A stretch of 64,000 bases of DNA from Liopterus haemorrhoidalis (GCA_963971575.1 OZ020619.1:25178813-25242812), one strand, 5' to 3'. Positions 11,561 to 23,728 are shown, counted from the first letter of the stretch. Notes: generated by a model not told the origin, from the letters alone. Made by a program: numbers and translations.

Positions 11561-13430
11561 GTGACCAAACAAAAAATGCTCTCCAAGAGACCTAACAACA
11601 AAAAAAGAGAACTTTAAGTCTCATTTCGGCGTCTATTCCAATTTGACGCTTGAGGCAATTACTTCACTGACAATAGGCAGGACCGTCGAGTGCGGGTCCG
11701 AGTCCCGGCAAAATAATAGTTCCGCGGCCGAGCGCAAGAAAAACAATAATTTCGGTCCTGATGGTAATTATGGTCGTGTAGATAGAAATTGTTCTTTATA
11801 TTTTTTGTAACAATTATAAATGTTCACATAACGTGTATGACAAAAACACCATAAAGGAGCTGAAAATACTGATTATAGCTAAAATACATAAACAAAGTAA
11901 GCAGTCAAATCGGGTCTGTACACAGACCTATACACACTCTTATTTCAAATATAATTACGTGTTACAATTACAGACAAAGATATTAAAGAAATTATGCAAC
12001 AGAATCACAAATAATAAAATTGGATAGTGATTTGTAAAAAACAAGTCAGACCCGGGCCCTGCAGGCAACACGGGTCCGGGTAATTTGTATCGACTTCCCC
12101 CATATGATGACACTCCTAACAATAGGCAAGAGTATTAGGTTACTGAAAGATGTTATCAGCAATCCGGTCGTAAACAATTAAATTAGGCTGCACAAAATTG
12201 GACAAGAGCGCTATTATGTGTAAGCCTTTAATTTGAACAGTGTATGGAGAAGGCGACATCCATAGGTATAAGTTGTAGGGTTGTTTACGTGTAGTGCATG
12301 GCACCGGTTGCATGTCACTGAATACCCGAGCTTGGCAACACAAGCAAGTACTGCAGTGCCAGTAACGTAATCACGTCGACTGACACCTGACCTTATTGGA
12401 AGGAGTTAATTGCCTACTGGTTTCGCAAGTGATTGACATGTGATATATATCACGTGACTGGCCGTGGTTAGCGGTGTTAAACAGTTTCGGGTGGAGAGCA
12501 TGGGTATGTAGCTCTTTATATACGGATGAGTAGATAGATACGCAGGCGTGACTATTGTCAAAAGCTTTAATTAAATAACTTTGATCCTGATTTGCAAGAA
12601 CCCCCTACTTGTTACGCAACGATCATTTGAAATTGTTCTCTGATACGTGATAATAACATATAATTCCAATTAACGACATAAATGTCACATAATGATTGCC
12701 AGAAATAGAGTTATAATTATACATCTGGCTCATCCGTAAGAATGCCCTGTTTTGAAATGGAAATGTTTGGCCAATAAACTTCTAAACCAGGAGAACCCTA
12801 ATTCTTTCGGACAAAGGCCACATTAAAATTTCTTATATAGATGGTCGGCCGGAAAAAATAACACGGATGAAGGCTTAACACAACTCTAAATACATAAAAG
12901 AGAACGTCGGCCTGTATGTTATCCTAAGACTCGAGAGCGAATGAATTAATTTTGATGCTGTTTTGAAGGTACTAGACATTTGTCGGGAAAGATTTTAAAC
13001 TAGATATATATCATCATGATACGACACCATGATTATGAGAATTAATAGATAAGTCGACAAATAATGCGGCACATTAAAATTTTTACGGCGGCTAATCTGT
13101 TAATGATGTATCGAAAATATATATGACAAACTTTTAGGGTTTATTAATGCTACAAATAAAGTTCGCGCTTAATGCTGCAAATATATCGCAGATCAATAGA
13201 CTAACAGGCATGCACCCAAAAAAATTCTTAGGGAAGGGCTCAGAGCCCAGATATTTTTCTTACGGGGTTCACGACGGTGATTGGCAAAATTCGTTTAATA
13301 ATATTGTATATGGTATAAGGTATGGAATATGGTTTATAAAATACGAGGGAAAGTCAGTAATTAGGTCACAAACTGATGTTGGAAAGCTGAAAATAGCAGT
13401 GAGCTATTTCTAAAGTGTCATTAGGTGGCA
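11561..13430. other. 1.9 kb without recognised gene
   Basis: No supported reading frame. Two GC-richer spots, near 11690-11712 (GCGGGTCCGAGTCCCGGC) and near 12048-12078 (AGACCCGGGCCCTGCAGG), are loosely inverted and might be ends of a decayed element. The 88-residue open frame at 13147-13413 matches nothing I recognise and has no supporting signal. Confidence 0.4.
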
Positions 13431-13490
13431 GCACAATTCAGATTGATAACAAAGTGATAGTTGCCGTGTGCGTGCGCAGGCAGTGTAAAA

Positions 13491-13950
13491 ATGGCGACCG
13501 TGATCGAAGAGTGTACTGCGGAAAAGCTGCGTGCTGTTGTGCGTTTTTTGTGGGCAAAAGGACTTCCTGCAAAGAACATCCATAAGGAAATGTAACCTGT
13601 TTACGGTGAAGGGTGCTTGTTGCGTAAAGCAGTGTACAACTGGGTCGAGTAATTAGCTCAAGGGCGCTCAAAAGTTGTTGACGAACACCGAACTGGGCTG
13701 TTCAGATTGCGAATGATGCAAAAATTCGACGGGTGGACGAGATGGATCGAGCTATCAGGCGACTCATCTGTTTGGTCCATTCAAAAAGCATCTTGGCGGC
13801 AAACGTTTCGCGGGTCATAACGATGTTGAACAAGATATACGCATGTGGCTGAGACTGTAGCCCAAAGACTTTTATGCAGCAGGTATTGGGGCATTGATAA
13901 AGCGATGGGATAAGTGTATTAATGTTGTTGGAGACTTTGTTGAAAAATAA
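13491..13950 (+). pseudogene. mariner transposase, catalytic core deleted
   Basis: The N-terminal part (13491 onward, MATVIEECTAEKLRAVVRF) resembles the helix-turn-helix domain of SETMAR-type insect mariner transposases. It has two in-frame stops and continues to about 13762 (AVQIANDAKIRRVDEM in a shifted frame). The sequence then jumps straight to the C-terminus (about 13768-13950), containing FGPFKKHLGGKRFAG, DFYAAGIGALIKRWDKCIN and GDFVEK, with one stop. The central ~200 residues carrying all three catalytic Asp are missing. The gene is dead and represents a different mariner lineage from the 5.2 kb copy. TIRs were not located. Confidence 0.85.
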
Positions 13951-14149
13951 AAATTGTTTTCGGTACAGTATTTCTTTGAGTATTTTTTTAATAGCCTTTT
14001 GTGACTTAATTTCTGATTTTCTCTCGTTGTTTAGGGAGTACATAAGGGCAGAGAAAGTAAGTTCTCCGTTTCTCAACCCCCAACCATATGTAGGAAAGTG
14101 GTTCGTGGCCAGTGGAAAGTGATTTTCCTTGTGGTTCCTTCTTCCTAGT

Positions 14150-15170
14150 TCCATAAAATCAAAAATTGTATTTTATTTAAAATTTAAAAAAACATGTGTT
14201 AAAACAGAGTTTGGGGTTCTCTGGGGGAATAGAGTCTTGGGTCTGATATACAATTTGGGGTACTCATTTCGCAAATCTTTGTGCGTACCATCGATTTTTG
14301 GAATTAGTACGTCGGATTGTCTGATGATTTATTTCTCTATGTCCTTTTAGGTTTCTCACTGTTATCGTAATGGTTTTTTCGGTGCTTGTACCGATGAATT
14401 CTGTCGTTGTTGTTACAATTTATGTATTATGTATGAGAGTTAACAGGTGTCTCTCAGGGGGTTTTGAACTTCGGTCTTGATATACCGTTTTAGGTACCAT
14501 TCTCTCATTACCCTTGTGCGTACCATTGATTTTGGGGGATTGGTACGTCGAATTGTATGATTGTTGGATTTCGTTGCCGGATTTCATTGCCTGTTTTGGG
14601 TTCTTTCACTGGTTTACCTGGATGTGGAGGTTTATGATTTTTAATATTGATTATTGAATCATGTTGTACAGGAAGTGACACAGCCAATCTTGCGATTTGT
14701 GCGTACCAGGTTGTAAGGTAGGATAGTGTGACTGCCTGTCATATTGATGCGGTAGTCGGTTTTACTATTATTCGTAATGTTTGAATTTTGTTAATCTTTG
14801 ATATTATTATATTTATCACTAGTCTCTTTGTTTAAAATTTAAAATTTAACTAACAGTCACTACCATTGGTTCTTTTATAGTATAATATTTAAATTTATTC
14901 CTGTTTTCCTATTTTTCTGTATTTTTCAAGTACAAAATATTTTGTCAATGTTAATTCTGCAATTTCACCATCCTTGGAGATGACTGATGTATATGTTGAT
15001 AGAGTGACGTTTAACTAACATAGGTAAATTAATTTATAATTATATAAGATTGTTACGTTATTGTATGTTATTGTTATACCACCTGAAGAAGCCAACAATG
15101 TTGTTGGTAAAACGTTGTGTTGTTTAAAATAAACGCTTCTTGTCCAAAAAGCTGAATGAAATTATTTCCT
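14150..15170 (+). mobile_element. Penelope-like element tail with internal repeats
   Basis: The right end (15060-15165) has the layout shared with three other PLE tails in the window: CTGAAGAAG, a hairpin, AAAACGTTG, then AATAAACGCTTCTTG. Upstream, the text GTGCGTACC recurs at 14281, 14516 and 14699 inside partly repeated blocks, showing decayed tandem repetition. No reverse transcriptase is preserved here. Assignment as PLE rests on the end motif, so the left limit is approximate. Confidence 0.55.
15083..15114 (+). ncRNA. hammerhead-like core, degenerate, in PLE end
   Basis: CTGAAGAAG is followed by a perfect six-pair stem (CCAACA/TGTTGG) and TAAAACG. This is the order CUGANGA, stem II, GAAA of hammerhead ribozymes, with the second block altered to TAAAAC. 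Hammerhead motifs are known in PLE terminal repeats. The altered core suggests inactivity. Confidence 0.45.
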
Positions 15171-16284
15171 AATTCTACCATTATACAAATTGGACGTTAA
15201 ATAACTATTCTACTAATATTAAATAATTAAAACTGTAGCCAAATAGCCATTGTAAAATTCTAATTATTTTATGGAATTATACTCATTTATTTTAAATTCA
15301 ATTTAAACATTACTTATTTAACGACATTTATCGACAATGTCACAAACAAGGCTAACCGTTCTAGTTATTCCATCTATTGAGAGTATTTTGCTAAAACATC
15401 GATTTCTCCACTCTCATAAAAGAGTTTTCAGATAAAAAGACAATTACGAAAAGTACAATTTTTAACCATTCTTACGAATGATAAGACTTCATTTGACGAC
15501 TGATGTGGTTAAAAAATTGTATCTTTTAAATAAAAAAGAGTATTTCTTAAAAAAAAAAAAAAAAAATGTAAAATTCTTAGAGTAGAAAAAGTTATCGACT
15601 CACGACTCTTAATTCAATTTTTATTAAGGATGAGAACAAACTGAAAACGAAAGTAAAATAAACATATTAACATTTTTTTTAAAGCACGGCAACAGGAACG
15701 AGCTTTTGTTCTCTGTTCAAAAACAAAAATGAAATTAAAAATATTCAATGCTGGTTTTACCCGGTTTCCATCATGCTTTCCAGTTTTTGTTTTTGTTTTT
15801 AATACTGCTCGTATTAATAGTTTAATACGATGCAGTAATGTTATTTGATTTTACTCATATCCATTTTATCTTTTTCTGTTTACTCTGTTTATTATATTTA
15901 AGTGGAACTAAACCGAAGTTTCTTTTAGTTTCTCAAGTTGAAACGAGCTTCGTGATTATTTCATGTTTCATATTGGCAGCCAAAATCTAAATATCAAAAG
16001 GAAAAAGTGACATATTATGAAAAATAAACTATATAAAATACAATAAAAATTTATGAAAACTAATATATTCGAAAATTTGTATTAAAAATGACACAAAAAG
16101 TCAAGATGAAATGAAAATGACTTATTTATAAAAACAGCTCCCCCCAACTCAAGATATTTAATGTAAGTCTGTTTCTTTAGTTTCAGCGGAACTAGATTTT
16201 GAAATATACTAACTTTTAACGATAAAATGAGGCTTTTTATCATCTTGTATAACAAAATCCCACTTCGATCGTTAAAAAGTGAGC
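15171..16284. other. no gene recognised
   Basis: AT-rich; an A run at 15550-15567 is the only notable simple repeat. No supported feature. Confidence 0.4.
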
Positions 16285-17031
16285 TTAACGGTACGTACAA
16301 CCCCTAGCGATTATTGGTTTCATATACAAAACTAACAATCTGAAATAAAATTAGTGATAAATTTTGCACAGAATTTTTGTCTATCTAATAGGATATTTTT
16401 GATTGTAGAAAAAATTATTGTAAAAATGTTATTGCTCAATAACTTAATAATAGGTATCACACAACAAAGTTCTGAAATTTTTTAAATATATTTGTGAGTT
16501 TCAAATAATTTTTATATTTATATAATTTTATGTAGAAATGTTTAAATAATACGTCAGCATTTTTTTCGACATGATTGTTATAGTTTAGAACCTTTGTCGA
16601 AAAATATTATACTTGATGATAATGAAATGCCACTTGGTACAAGTATTCTTTACATAAAATTAATCATTTTCACCCGCAGCACCTATATTGATAACCGCGG
16701 CAGATTCGAGATGGTGGCAAAAGTAGATTACCAAGTACAATAAGTATAAGTAATTTTCACAATAGAACAAAATATCTCCAAATATATTTGTAGAATGAAG
16801 CTTTAGCTACAATTTGCCGCATGGTACAAAAATATGTGTCGAGTGGTTTACAAGATGGCGTCTATAACGCAATTTGTTTATTTACAATTACATGACAGTT
16901 CTTTTTACAATTAAAAATATCCTATTAGATAGTTAAAAATTTGTTGAAAATTTTGATATATTTCTTGTTACTAATTTTATTTCAGATTGTTAGTCTCTTA
17001 TAAGAAACTATACGCTTGTGCGCACCCTTAA
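16285..17031 (+). mobile_element. TTAA-flanked long-TIR MITE, copy 2
   Basis: TTAA at 16285-16288 and 17028-17031 bounds a 747-bp copy of the element at 9645. It shares the inverted ends (ATACAAAACTAACAATCTGA on the left and its complement on the right) and interior blocks such as AATGCCACTTGGTACAAGTA and CTTTAGCTACAATTTGCCGC. The right tip GCGCACCC retains the presumed intact terminus. It encodes nothing. Confidence 0.86.
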
Positions 17032-17724
17032 GTTGGAATAGATTTTACGATTTACGAGTGAAAAGAGTTGGAAGTCGGATTCGGAGTCGATAATTTTTCT
17101 GCCGACTCCCCATGTAATGACCGTACCTAAGGGGGGTGGGGGCGGCGAAAGAAATTTCGCCCAAGACGCTAGATTCGCTAAGGCCGGTCCTGAATGGCAA
17201 GACAATGTGCCGATTACAGAAGTATTGGCTAAAGCTGATATCGTCAGTACTCAGGTCGTGCTGCACCAAATTGAGGTTGCAAAGCAAAAACTAACCTCAA
17301 GTTATGTCTGCTGCTCAGCTTAGAATGTCCACTGTCAAACGGAATACAACAATACGAACAGACACATATAGAGTGTCCTACGCTAGTACGCAATGAACGC
17401 AAATTTAATGACGTTGTTGTCTAATTCTGCCTATAATTATCTCTGCGCTAATTGTAACTAAATATTCTAAAACTCGCATCGAAATATGTGAAATATTTTT
17501 ATTTTAGTAGCGAAATGGTATTCGATGCAGGCGTTCTAACTTATATGTATCAAAACTAGTTCTTGGACCTCTTGTAATATATTAAGATAGTAACAATAAC
17601 ATGATGACATATATGTGACAGATTGTAAATAGACATGGAATTATTTCATGCTTGTTTGTGCTTGGATTTGTGTGTTTTAATTGATATTACCTATTACAAA
17701 CGCTAGAAAACGTTTTATTGTGTA
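17032..17724. other. no gene; possible tiny hAT relic
   Basis: At 17115-17193 GACCGTACCTAAGGGGGG and CTAAGGCCGGTCCTG form hAT-like inverted ends around a GC-rich core, without a matching 8-bp duplication. The 68-residue open frame across it is a by-product of that GC-rich patch. Confidence 0.4.
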
Positions 17725-18168
17725 TGGTAAAGTTGGTATAGATGCCCCAGTGGGATAACCGCCCCACTTCGCATATATCCATAACGGTGTGTGTTTGTGT
17801 CATTTCAGTACTGACAGATTGTACGAGAAACACATTCTTCTGAAATAAATGTGTTAAATTATCATCAATGTTAATAGTTTATGAAAAATTTAATTGTAAA
17901 GGTAGGTGCTCATATGAGTGGTTGCATTTCAATAATTACGACATTTTGTCTTAAGGTTTTATGACGTAACTATAACTTTAACAAAATTAGTTTCATTACT
18001 AGGTATCAGAAGACACTTAACCTCACATTATAGAGTAGAAAATAATGCTCAATATTATATTCATTCGAAATAAACAGATGGGGCATCTATCCCATATAAA
18101 AAGGATATAAGGCCACAATAAATGTGGGATATATGGCTCGGGCATTGTATATATAATCTTATAATAAA

Positions 18169-18205
<37 letters not shown>

Positions 18206-18982
18206 ATCTTATACTAACATTTTCCCAAGGACACGCAACAACATATATGCCAAAATAGATATCGCAAAAATATGAAAAGTTTTAAAAGTCCTATCAAAAA
18301 ATGTTTCAAATAAAAGTTGTTAATTATTACTTGTATACTAATTTTTGTAGTAATAGATGTTTAGAAAATTTTCTCTGTTGTGAAATATTCGCAAAAATCT
18401 TAAAATCGACACGAGTAAACTTAAATTTATAGTTGACCGATTTGTACCAAAAGTTGAACAACTGGTGCCATTGATGTCAAAAATTTAAATATGAAGTTTC
18501 ATAAAAATCCGTTTGGCCAAAATTGCTCTACACATCTCCATGGACCGACAGACACACAGACCAACAGACATCATGCTAAAAATAGTCAAAATCGGTATGA
18601 CCACTCCATATATATGTTGGCAGTCGGTAAAAAAAGTAATAATAAATTGTAATTTTGATTAAATTGTAGTTTTTAATTGTTATTAAATATTATAATAAAA
18701 TATTAAAATTGTTGGTCAAAATCAAATGTATTATTTTAGTGAGGCATAAATACCACTATATGGGGCAAAAATCCCATCGATATGGGATATATAGCCAATT
18801 GCAGTACTATTTTAAATCATTAATTTTATATATTTAGAATAATTATAAGTGTTTTAACCTTATGTTATTGTGTAGTAAGATTATCTAAGAATTATAGCAA
18901 AGCAACAGATAAAGTTTAATAATTAAGATTAATGCAACACGATTGTTTTTATATAACTGGGGCATCTATCCCACCTTTACCC
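17725..18982. mobile_element. 1.26 kb TIR element with GATGCCCCA ends
   Basis: The left end TGGTAAAGTTGGTATAGATG and the right end CATCTATCCCACCTTTACCC are inverted repeats of about 30 bp, flanked by TA on both sides (17723-17724, 18983-18984). Inside, the same motif recurs as GGGGCATCTATCCCA near 18079 and as GGCAAAAATCCCATCGATA near 18760, like subterminal binding sites. An (AT)n tract sits at about 18176-18205. No transposase is visible. TA flanks suggest a Tc1/mariner-type target, but the family is not identified. Confidence 0.7.
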
Positions 18983-19075
18983 TATATAAATAAATCATAT
19001 AAATAAAATTACCAACTATTCAATGTATTCTGTTAACAAGATTTAAAAGGTTGTGATGGACACTACGAGAGCTAC

Positions 19076-20830
19076 CTTTTAAGTTTTAACAAAAACTAAG
19101 AACGAAAAAAAAATTTTTTTGGAACAAACTCTTTTATTGCTTTGAAAATATTCGCCTATAAGATTTATACACTTTTGCATGCGTTTAAACCAATTCTCGA
19201 AACATTTTTTCAACTCTGATGTTGGTATCTCAAAAACATGGTTTTGGAAGTCTTTATTTGACATTGGGAAACAAAAAACAGTCGTTAGGGAGACATTAAT
19301 TCGATGTTTTTCTCCTTCAAATAATCAATTGTTTGACGTGCTGTGTGGGAGCTTGCATTGTCTTGATCAAGAATGATGCGATGTTTTTGTTGGTTTTCCA
19401 GATTTTGTCCATGACTTCTGGCGAACAAATTTTTGTATACCATTAAGCATTAACTGTTCTCGGATCCTCTAAAGCAGGGGTGGGCAACTTCCGGCCCACA
19501 TATAAGTAACTTACTCCCAGAGTAAATAGTTGGAAAAACCCAAAAGTAGCGTTAACTAACGTATACATTTTATTCCACTGATAACTAAATTTAACTGAGG
19601 TTGAAAATACCGGTTCTAATAAGTAAGAAAACCCAACAAATTATTAAGGCATTTGACATTACTCAGAAAAGTTACACTTCGTCGTAAACGTTCGGCTTAA
19701 TTCGATTCAATCGGGAATCGCGACAGTAAGCATTGTGAGTAATAAGCAGTGTGCAACTCTTAACCAGATGACTACGCACGTATCAAAGAATATTATTTCC
19801 TAATTATTATTTTACCGCTCGATTCTTTAATGAAATGATTTTTTTAATGAAAAATACAAAGAGCAAATACAATCACAAATAACAGATGAAAATTTAGGAG
19901 CAGTTCTACTAATAGCCACTAGTGAATTGAATCCCAATTTTGATGCATTTATAGCTCAGGAGCATTCCAAATTCAATCCCTCATATTAAAGTTTTTGTAA
20001 TAAGAAGTTTTCTGCATTTGCTTTGTTATCTTGGCAATAAAAATTTTTATTCCTAATTTTAGTTTTTGTCTATACTTATCTATAATCGATTCCTATTTAG
20101 GTCATTAAATTTTGTATCCGGCCCGCTAACGTAAAAAGTTGCCCAGCCCTGCTCTAAAGGAATGGTTGCGACATGTCCAGTACATCCTAAGGAACAAGCG
20201 ATTATTTTCTTGGAAGTACTTCACGAAGGAACAACTTTTGTGGGTTTCGGTTCATCTTGGAAGACCCAAACAGTGGATTGTTGCATAGTTTCCAGTCCAT
20301 ATGAATAAATCCAAGTTTCGTCACCTATAATCCTGTTGTATACGGATTTTGCAGTGCCTATGTTGATTTTTTTAGCATTCCCTTACATTATTCAACACGA
20401 GCCTTTTTTGAGCTATGAAATTATGCGGAATCCATCGGGAACAGATCCTTTTCACAGCTAAATGTTCATACTAAATCAAATGTATTACAGTCTGCGATAT
20501 GCCAATAGATGCTTCTATCTCACGGTAAGTCGCATGCCGATCTTCTTTAGTCATTTTGCGCACAGCATCGATGTTTTTTGAATCACAACTGATTTTGGTC
20601 GACCTTCACGAGATTCATCACTGACGGACGCACGATCATGACGAAATTCTGCAAACCAATTGTAAACAGTCTTTTCTGATGGTACTACATTACCAAAAGT
20701 TGAACGAAGCGAATCTATGCATTCTTGTTGAGTTAAGCCTTTACTAAAATCGTAAAAAATCATCCAAAGAAAACCTTGACGAGTAATATCTATCGAACAC
20801 TTTCCAATATTACTCAAAGAAATGTCACAC
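19076..20830 (-). pseudogene. mariner transposase split by a hAT element
   Basis: Reading the minus strand, the N-terminus (20551-20817) has GLTQQECIDSLRSTFGN and KTVYNWFAEF, a typical mariner helix-turn-helix. Then come ISQTVIHLI, RICSRWIPHNF and IGDETWIYSYGLE with the first catalytic Asp. The 677-bp hAT insertion (19475-20151) follows. Beyond it are DQDNASSHTARQ (second Asp), PNDCFLF (third Asp, with the preceding YSPDLA part deleted) and FENWFKRMQKCINLIGEYF at the C-terminus. Several stops and frame changes are present. The gene is dead. It belongs to a mariner lineage different from the copies at 5.2, 13.5 and 63.3 kb. The element ends were not defined. Confidence 0.88.
19475..20151. mobile_element. 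hAT element inserted in mariner, perfect 8-bp duplication
   Basis: The ends CAGGGGTGGGCAACTTCCGG and GTTGCCCAGCCCTG are inverted repeats with the CA start typical of hAT elements. The duplicated target CTCTAAAG is identical on both sides (19467-19474 and 20152-20159). The interior keeps a short coding relic on the plus strand around 19858-19990: ITDENLGAVLLIATSELNPN then FDAFIAQE. It resembles the extreme C-terminus of hAT transposases, so this is an internally deleted derivative of an autonomous element. It postdates the surrounding mariner. Confidence 0.92.
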
Positions 20831-21354
20831 TATGTTTTACGTAAAACGAGTTCTGATAGTCAATGCTGAATATATTTTTTACGTTAATTTAGAATTCAGA
20901 GAATGACTAATAGCGTACAACAGCAAGAACATTATTCGTGACTAAAGTGACCAGACGTTCAGAACACAACAAGCCTAATCAATTATTGCATGGGTTGCAC
21001 TGCCATTAATAATAACACTAAAGGTTTCTTGGCTTTTGAAAGACAGGAAGATAAATTATAAATTTGGTAGTTCTAAACATCGATTAAATAATATTTAATA
21101 ACATTATTAAAAAATCTACTACGCGTTGTTACAAAAAGTATTTTTGTATTTACCACTGTACTACGTTACTACAAGAAATGAAATGGCTATATTACTTTTT
21201 GGATCCTGTCATAGATATGAATTACTTACTGATTTACTAACAAATATACTCTATCTTATTCTGCTGTATCTTTGTGCCAGTATCCAGTATAGTAATATTT
21301 ATGATCTTCTGTTAATCTCGTTCCCTATTGGCTGTTAGATGTTTATCTTTCTTC
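20831..21354. other. no gene recognised
   Basis: AT-rich, no supported feature; the 70-residue open frame at 21126 looks fortuitous. Confidence 0.4.
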
Positions 21355-21655
21355 GCAGAACTTCTTTACAATTCTGCCCTTTTTAATCCTTATAATGTAT
21401 CCTGACCAAAGTAATTGTCTGCTTTCCTCCCTGTGTGATACTCGGTTTAATTTGGTTCACTGCTCGGATATCTTCATTCTTGCTGCTTCTCCATTTACAT
21501 AATTGAGATTTTACCGACCCAAAGTTGGACATTGTACATTGTTTTTAAATATTGCAAAATGTCGATACTGTCTCGGTTCGTTCATATCCATTTTTCGCAT
21601 CCATAACTATGTATGGAATAAACTGTAGTCTGGTAGAACCTCATTTTAAACCTCA
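21355..21655 (-). pseudogene. LINE reverse transcriptase C-terminal fragment
   Basis: The minus strand reads VRFKMRFYQTTVYSIHSYGC, then EKWI and further on RSSKNEDI-like text. This is the order YQT..P...YG.E.W..., GEWR..N.EDIR seen in arthropod LINE enzymes. Stops and frame changes are frequent. No poly(A) tail or duplication was found. Confidence 0.55.
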
Positions 21656-22029
21656 CTAAATATTATTATTATCTCTGTATACAGTGCCGCCAAAAGGTTC
21701 AAAGTAAATATTAGTTTCTAATGAAAAAGACAATCTCTGCAGAAAAAGTAACATTTTGGGAATATTTTCACAGAACTTTATACCAAAAATTAAAACATAA
21801 AACTTAATTCACTTTTTAATCATATGTATTACATTGCAAAAATGAAACTATACAATATTCCAAAGTGACGTCAATGATGTTATAATTAACATTGACGTCA
21901 TATATTATGATTAATTTATACTTAATAGAAATAATTTTAATAATATTTATATTAACAGTTTTGTATATATATTGTAATTTTTTACGAATAAAATTAGTAA
22001 CAACCAAGCTGTAGTTTTGCTCCCACAAC
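21656..22029. other. AT-rich spacer
   Basis: No supported feature. TGACGTCAATG and ACATTGACGTCA near 21866-21900 form a short imperfect palindrome. Confidence 0.35.
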
Positions 22030-22440
22030 TTCTCTAGAGTCTAGAGCCTAGCCTTAGGGTACGGTGAGTCTGCCGAACCGGTTGTGTGCAATTCCATCTA
22101 CAGTACCCTATCCACAACAAAAGCACGCTGTGCTTATATCTGACACCAAGCCGTTCGGCTACCAGGATGTTCCTCCACCCAGGTGTCAAAAACTACACGA
22201 CTACCGCCGCAGAAGGTATCCGGCACGCGGATACCAACCACTACGCGGCTACCAAGGACGTCGCCAACTGCATGGTCCCGCCGCCACCCAGGTACTTCGA
22301 GCCCAGGTAACTCCTACTATAGGCCAGCCGCAGCCCAGGTGCTGCTGACGTACGCCCTGCCACCACGTCCAATCCAGGTAGCACTACCTTCAGACCCAGT
22401 CGCCTTCAGTGTATCACCGCCGCCAAGGTGATACTAACGC
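22030..22440. other. GC-rich island with recurring CCCAGGT
   Basis: This block stands out sharply from its AT-rich surroundings. It contains CCCAGGT or close variants five to six times (near 22177, 22288, 22303, 22335, 22373, 22425) and recurrent GGCTACCA/GGATACCA text. Three overlapping frames are open in it, as expected for GC-rich sequence with few stop triplets. None shows a recognisable domain. It may be a 5' untranslated or ORF1-like part of a retroelement, but I cannot show it. Confidence 0.4.
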
Positions 22441-22795
22441 CATTTTCTGCTGCTCTCATCAACTAACATACGTATCTAACAGCAACAACTTCACAAAATC
22501 ATATACACATTCTGTTCAATTATCTTATTTTTCCTTTTGAATTTCCAATATTTTCATCCTAATGGCGTCGTTTTCGCCATTAGCCAGACAATCATATTAT
22601 TTAGTGTCTGTAAATATTATATTCTGAATGAAATTTTATCCCATCATATAATAACTTTAAACCACGATCGTGGGGTAAGTATTACAAAGCCACATACATA
22701 CAGAAAAAATGAACATGGATGAACAAAAACCACAAATTTCAAGGAACAGAAACACCAACAAACATGTGAAACAAACAAAAACAAACTAGACTGTT

Positions 22796-23728
22796 ACCAC
22801 CTACCCCCGACAACAAGTGTGTTTACTGCAGAAGTATACAGCATTTTTCAGGCTATCAAACAAATACAAAATAATGAAAATAACAAGAAATTTCTCATAA
22901 TAACTGACTCGTTAAGCTCAATTGATAGCTTGAAGCAACTGTATACTAAAAACAGTCTAATCCAGAAAATCCAGGACACGATGCACAATATTATTAGAAC
23001 CGACAAAGAAATAATAATACTGTGGATCTCATCTCATTCCGGAATCGAGGGCAATGAAGAAGTAGACAGAGCAGCCAAACTTGCAATTAACACACCGCAA
23101 AAAAACCTACAGATTCCACAATATGACATTAAGAACCTACTAACTCGTACAGTATTAGAAGAATGGGACGAAGACTGGCGCCAGACTCGAAACAATAAAT
23201 TAAGAAATATAAAACAGGATACAAGAAAATGGCAAACAGTTAACAATAGAAGAGACCAAATAATCTTAACCAGGCTGAGAATAGGTCATACAGGACTAAC
23301 ACACAAATTCATATTACAGAAAACTGACCCTATTAAATGCAGTACCTGCAACATACACCTCACAGTGGAACATATACTTATCGACTGCCCACAGTACAAC
23401 CGAGAGAGAAGACGACATAATCTACCAGACACAGTGACAGAAGCGCTATCCAACAAGTTGGAAACAACTGCCCGAATACTAAAATATCTGGAGGACACAG
23501 AACTCAAAAATGAAATATAAATCTTTAATTAATCTTTACCAAATGCAACACAATATATATCAATCAATGTAAAATTATGTATCTATTACCTATCTAATTA
23601 CCTATCTATGTAAAAATATGTACTTAATGTAAAAAAAAAAAAATTAAAAATTTTGTATTCTAACGTCCCGGGATACTAATAACCAATGTAGTTGATGTAT
23701 CCGTTAAAATTTAATAAAAAAAAAAAAA
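22796..23728 (+). mobile_element. 5'-truncated LINE insertion with 13-bp target duplication
   Basis: AAACTAGACTGTT occurs at 22783-22795 and again at 23729-23741, directly flanking the insert. The insert ends in an A run (23716-23730), the signature of target-primed reverse transcription. Only the RNase H and C-terminal zinc-finger portion of ORF2 plus a roughly 200-bp 3' UTR remain. It belongs to the same clade as the 48.5-54 kb LINE, but the proteins differ clearly, so it is another family. Confidence 0.92.
22798..23520 (+). pseudogene. LINE ORF2 C-terminus: RNase H and CCHC
   Basis: The open frame starts at the truncation point with LPPTTSVFTAEVYSIF, which holds the RNase H catalytic Glu; the first Asp strand is lost. 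It continues with ITDSLSSIDS (Asp), WISSHSGIEGNEEVDRAAKL (last catalytic region) and the C-terminal zinc-binding pattern CSTCNIHLTVEHILIDC, ending at TAA 23520. RNase H in LINE ORF2 removes the RNA strand during cDNA synthesis. The frame is uninterrupted over 240 codons, so the insertion is fairly young, but the truncated protein lacks endonuclease and reverse transcriptase. Confidence 0.9.

Noticed and set aside
11690..12080. tRNA-like or GC-ended element around GGGTCCGAGTCCCGG
   Set aside because: A B-box-like text is present, but no A box stands at tRNA distance, and the supposed inverted partner pairs poorly.
13147..13413. 88-codon plus-strand protein
   Set aside because: No recognisable motif, no supporting signals, no copies noticed.
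21990..22060. LTR retrotransposon end
   Set aside because: AATAAA followed by TCCCACAACT looks like an LTR 3' edge, but no second LTR, primer-binding site or gag/pol was found.
22064..22431. Three overlapping Pro/Arg-rich proteins
   Set aside because: All three frames are open only because the block is GC-rich; no domain, start context or codon bias singles one out.
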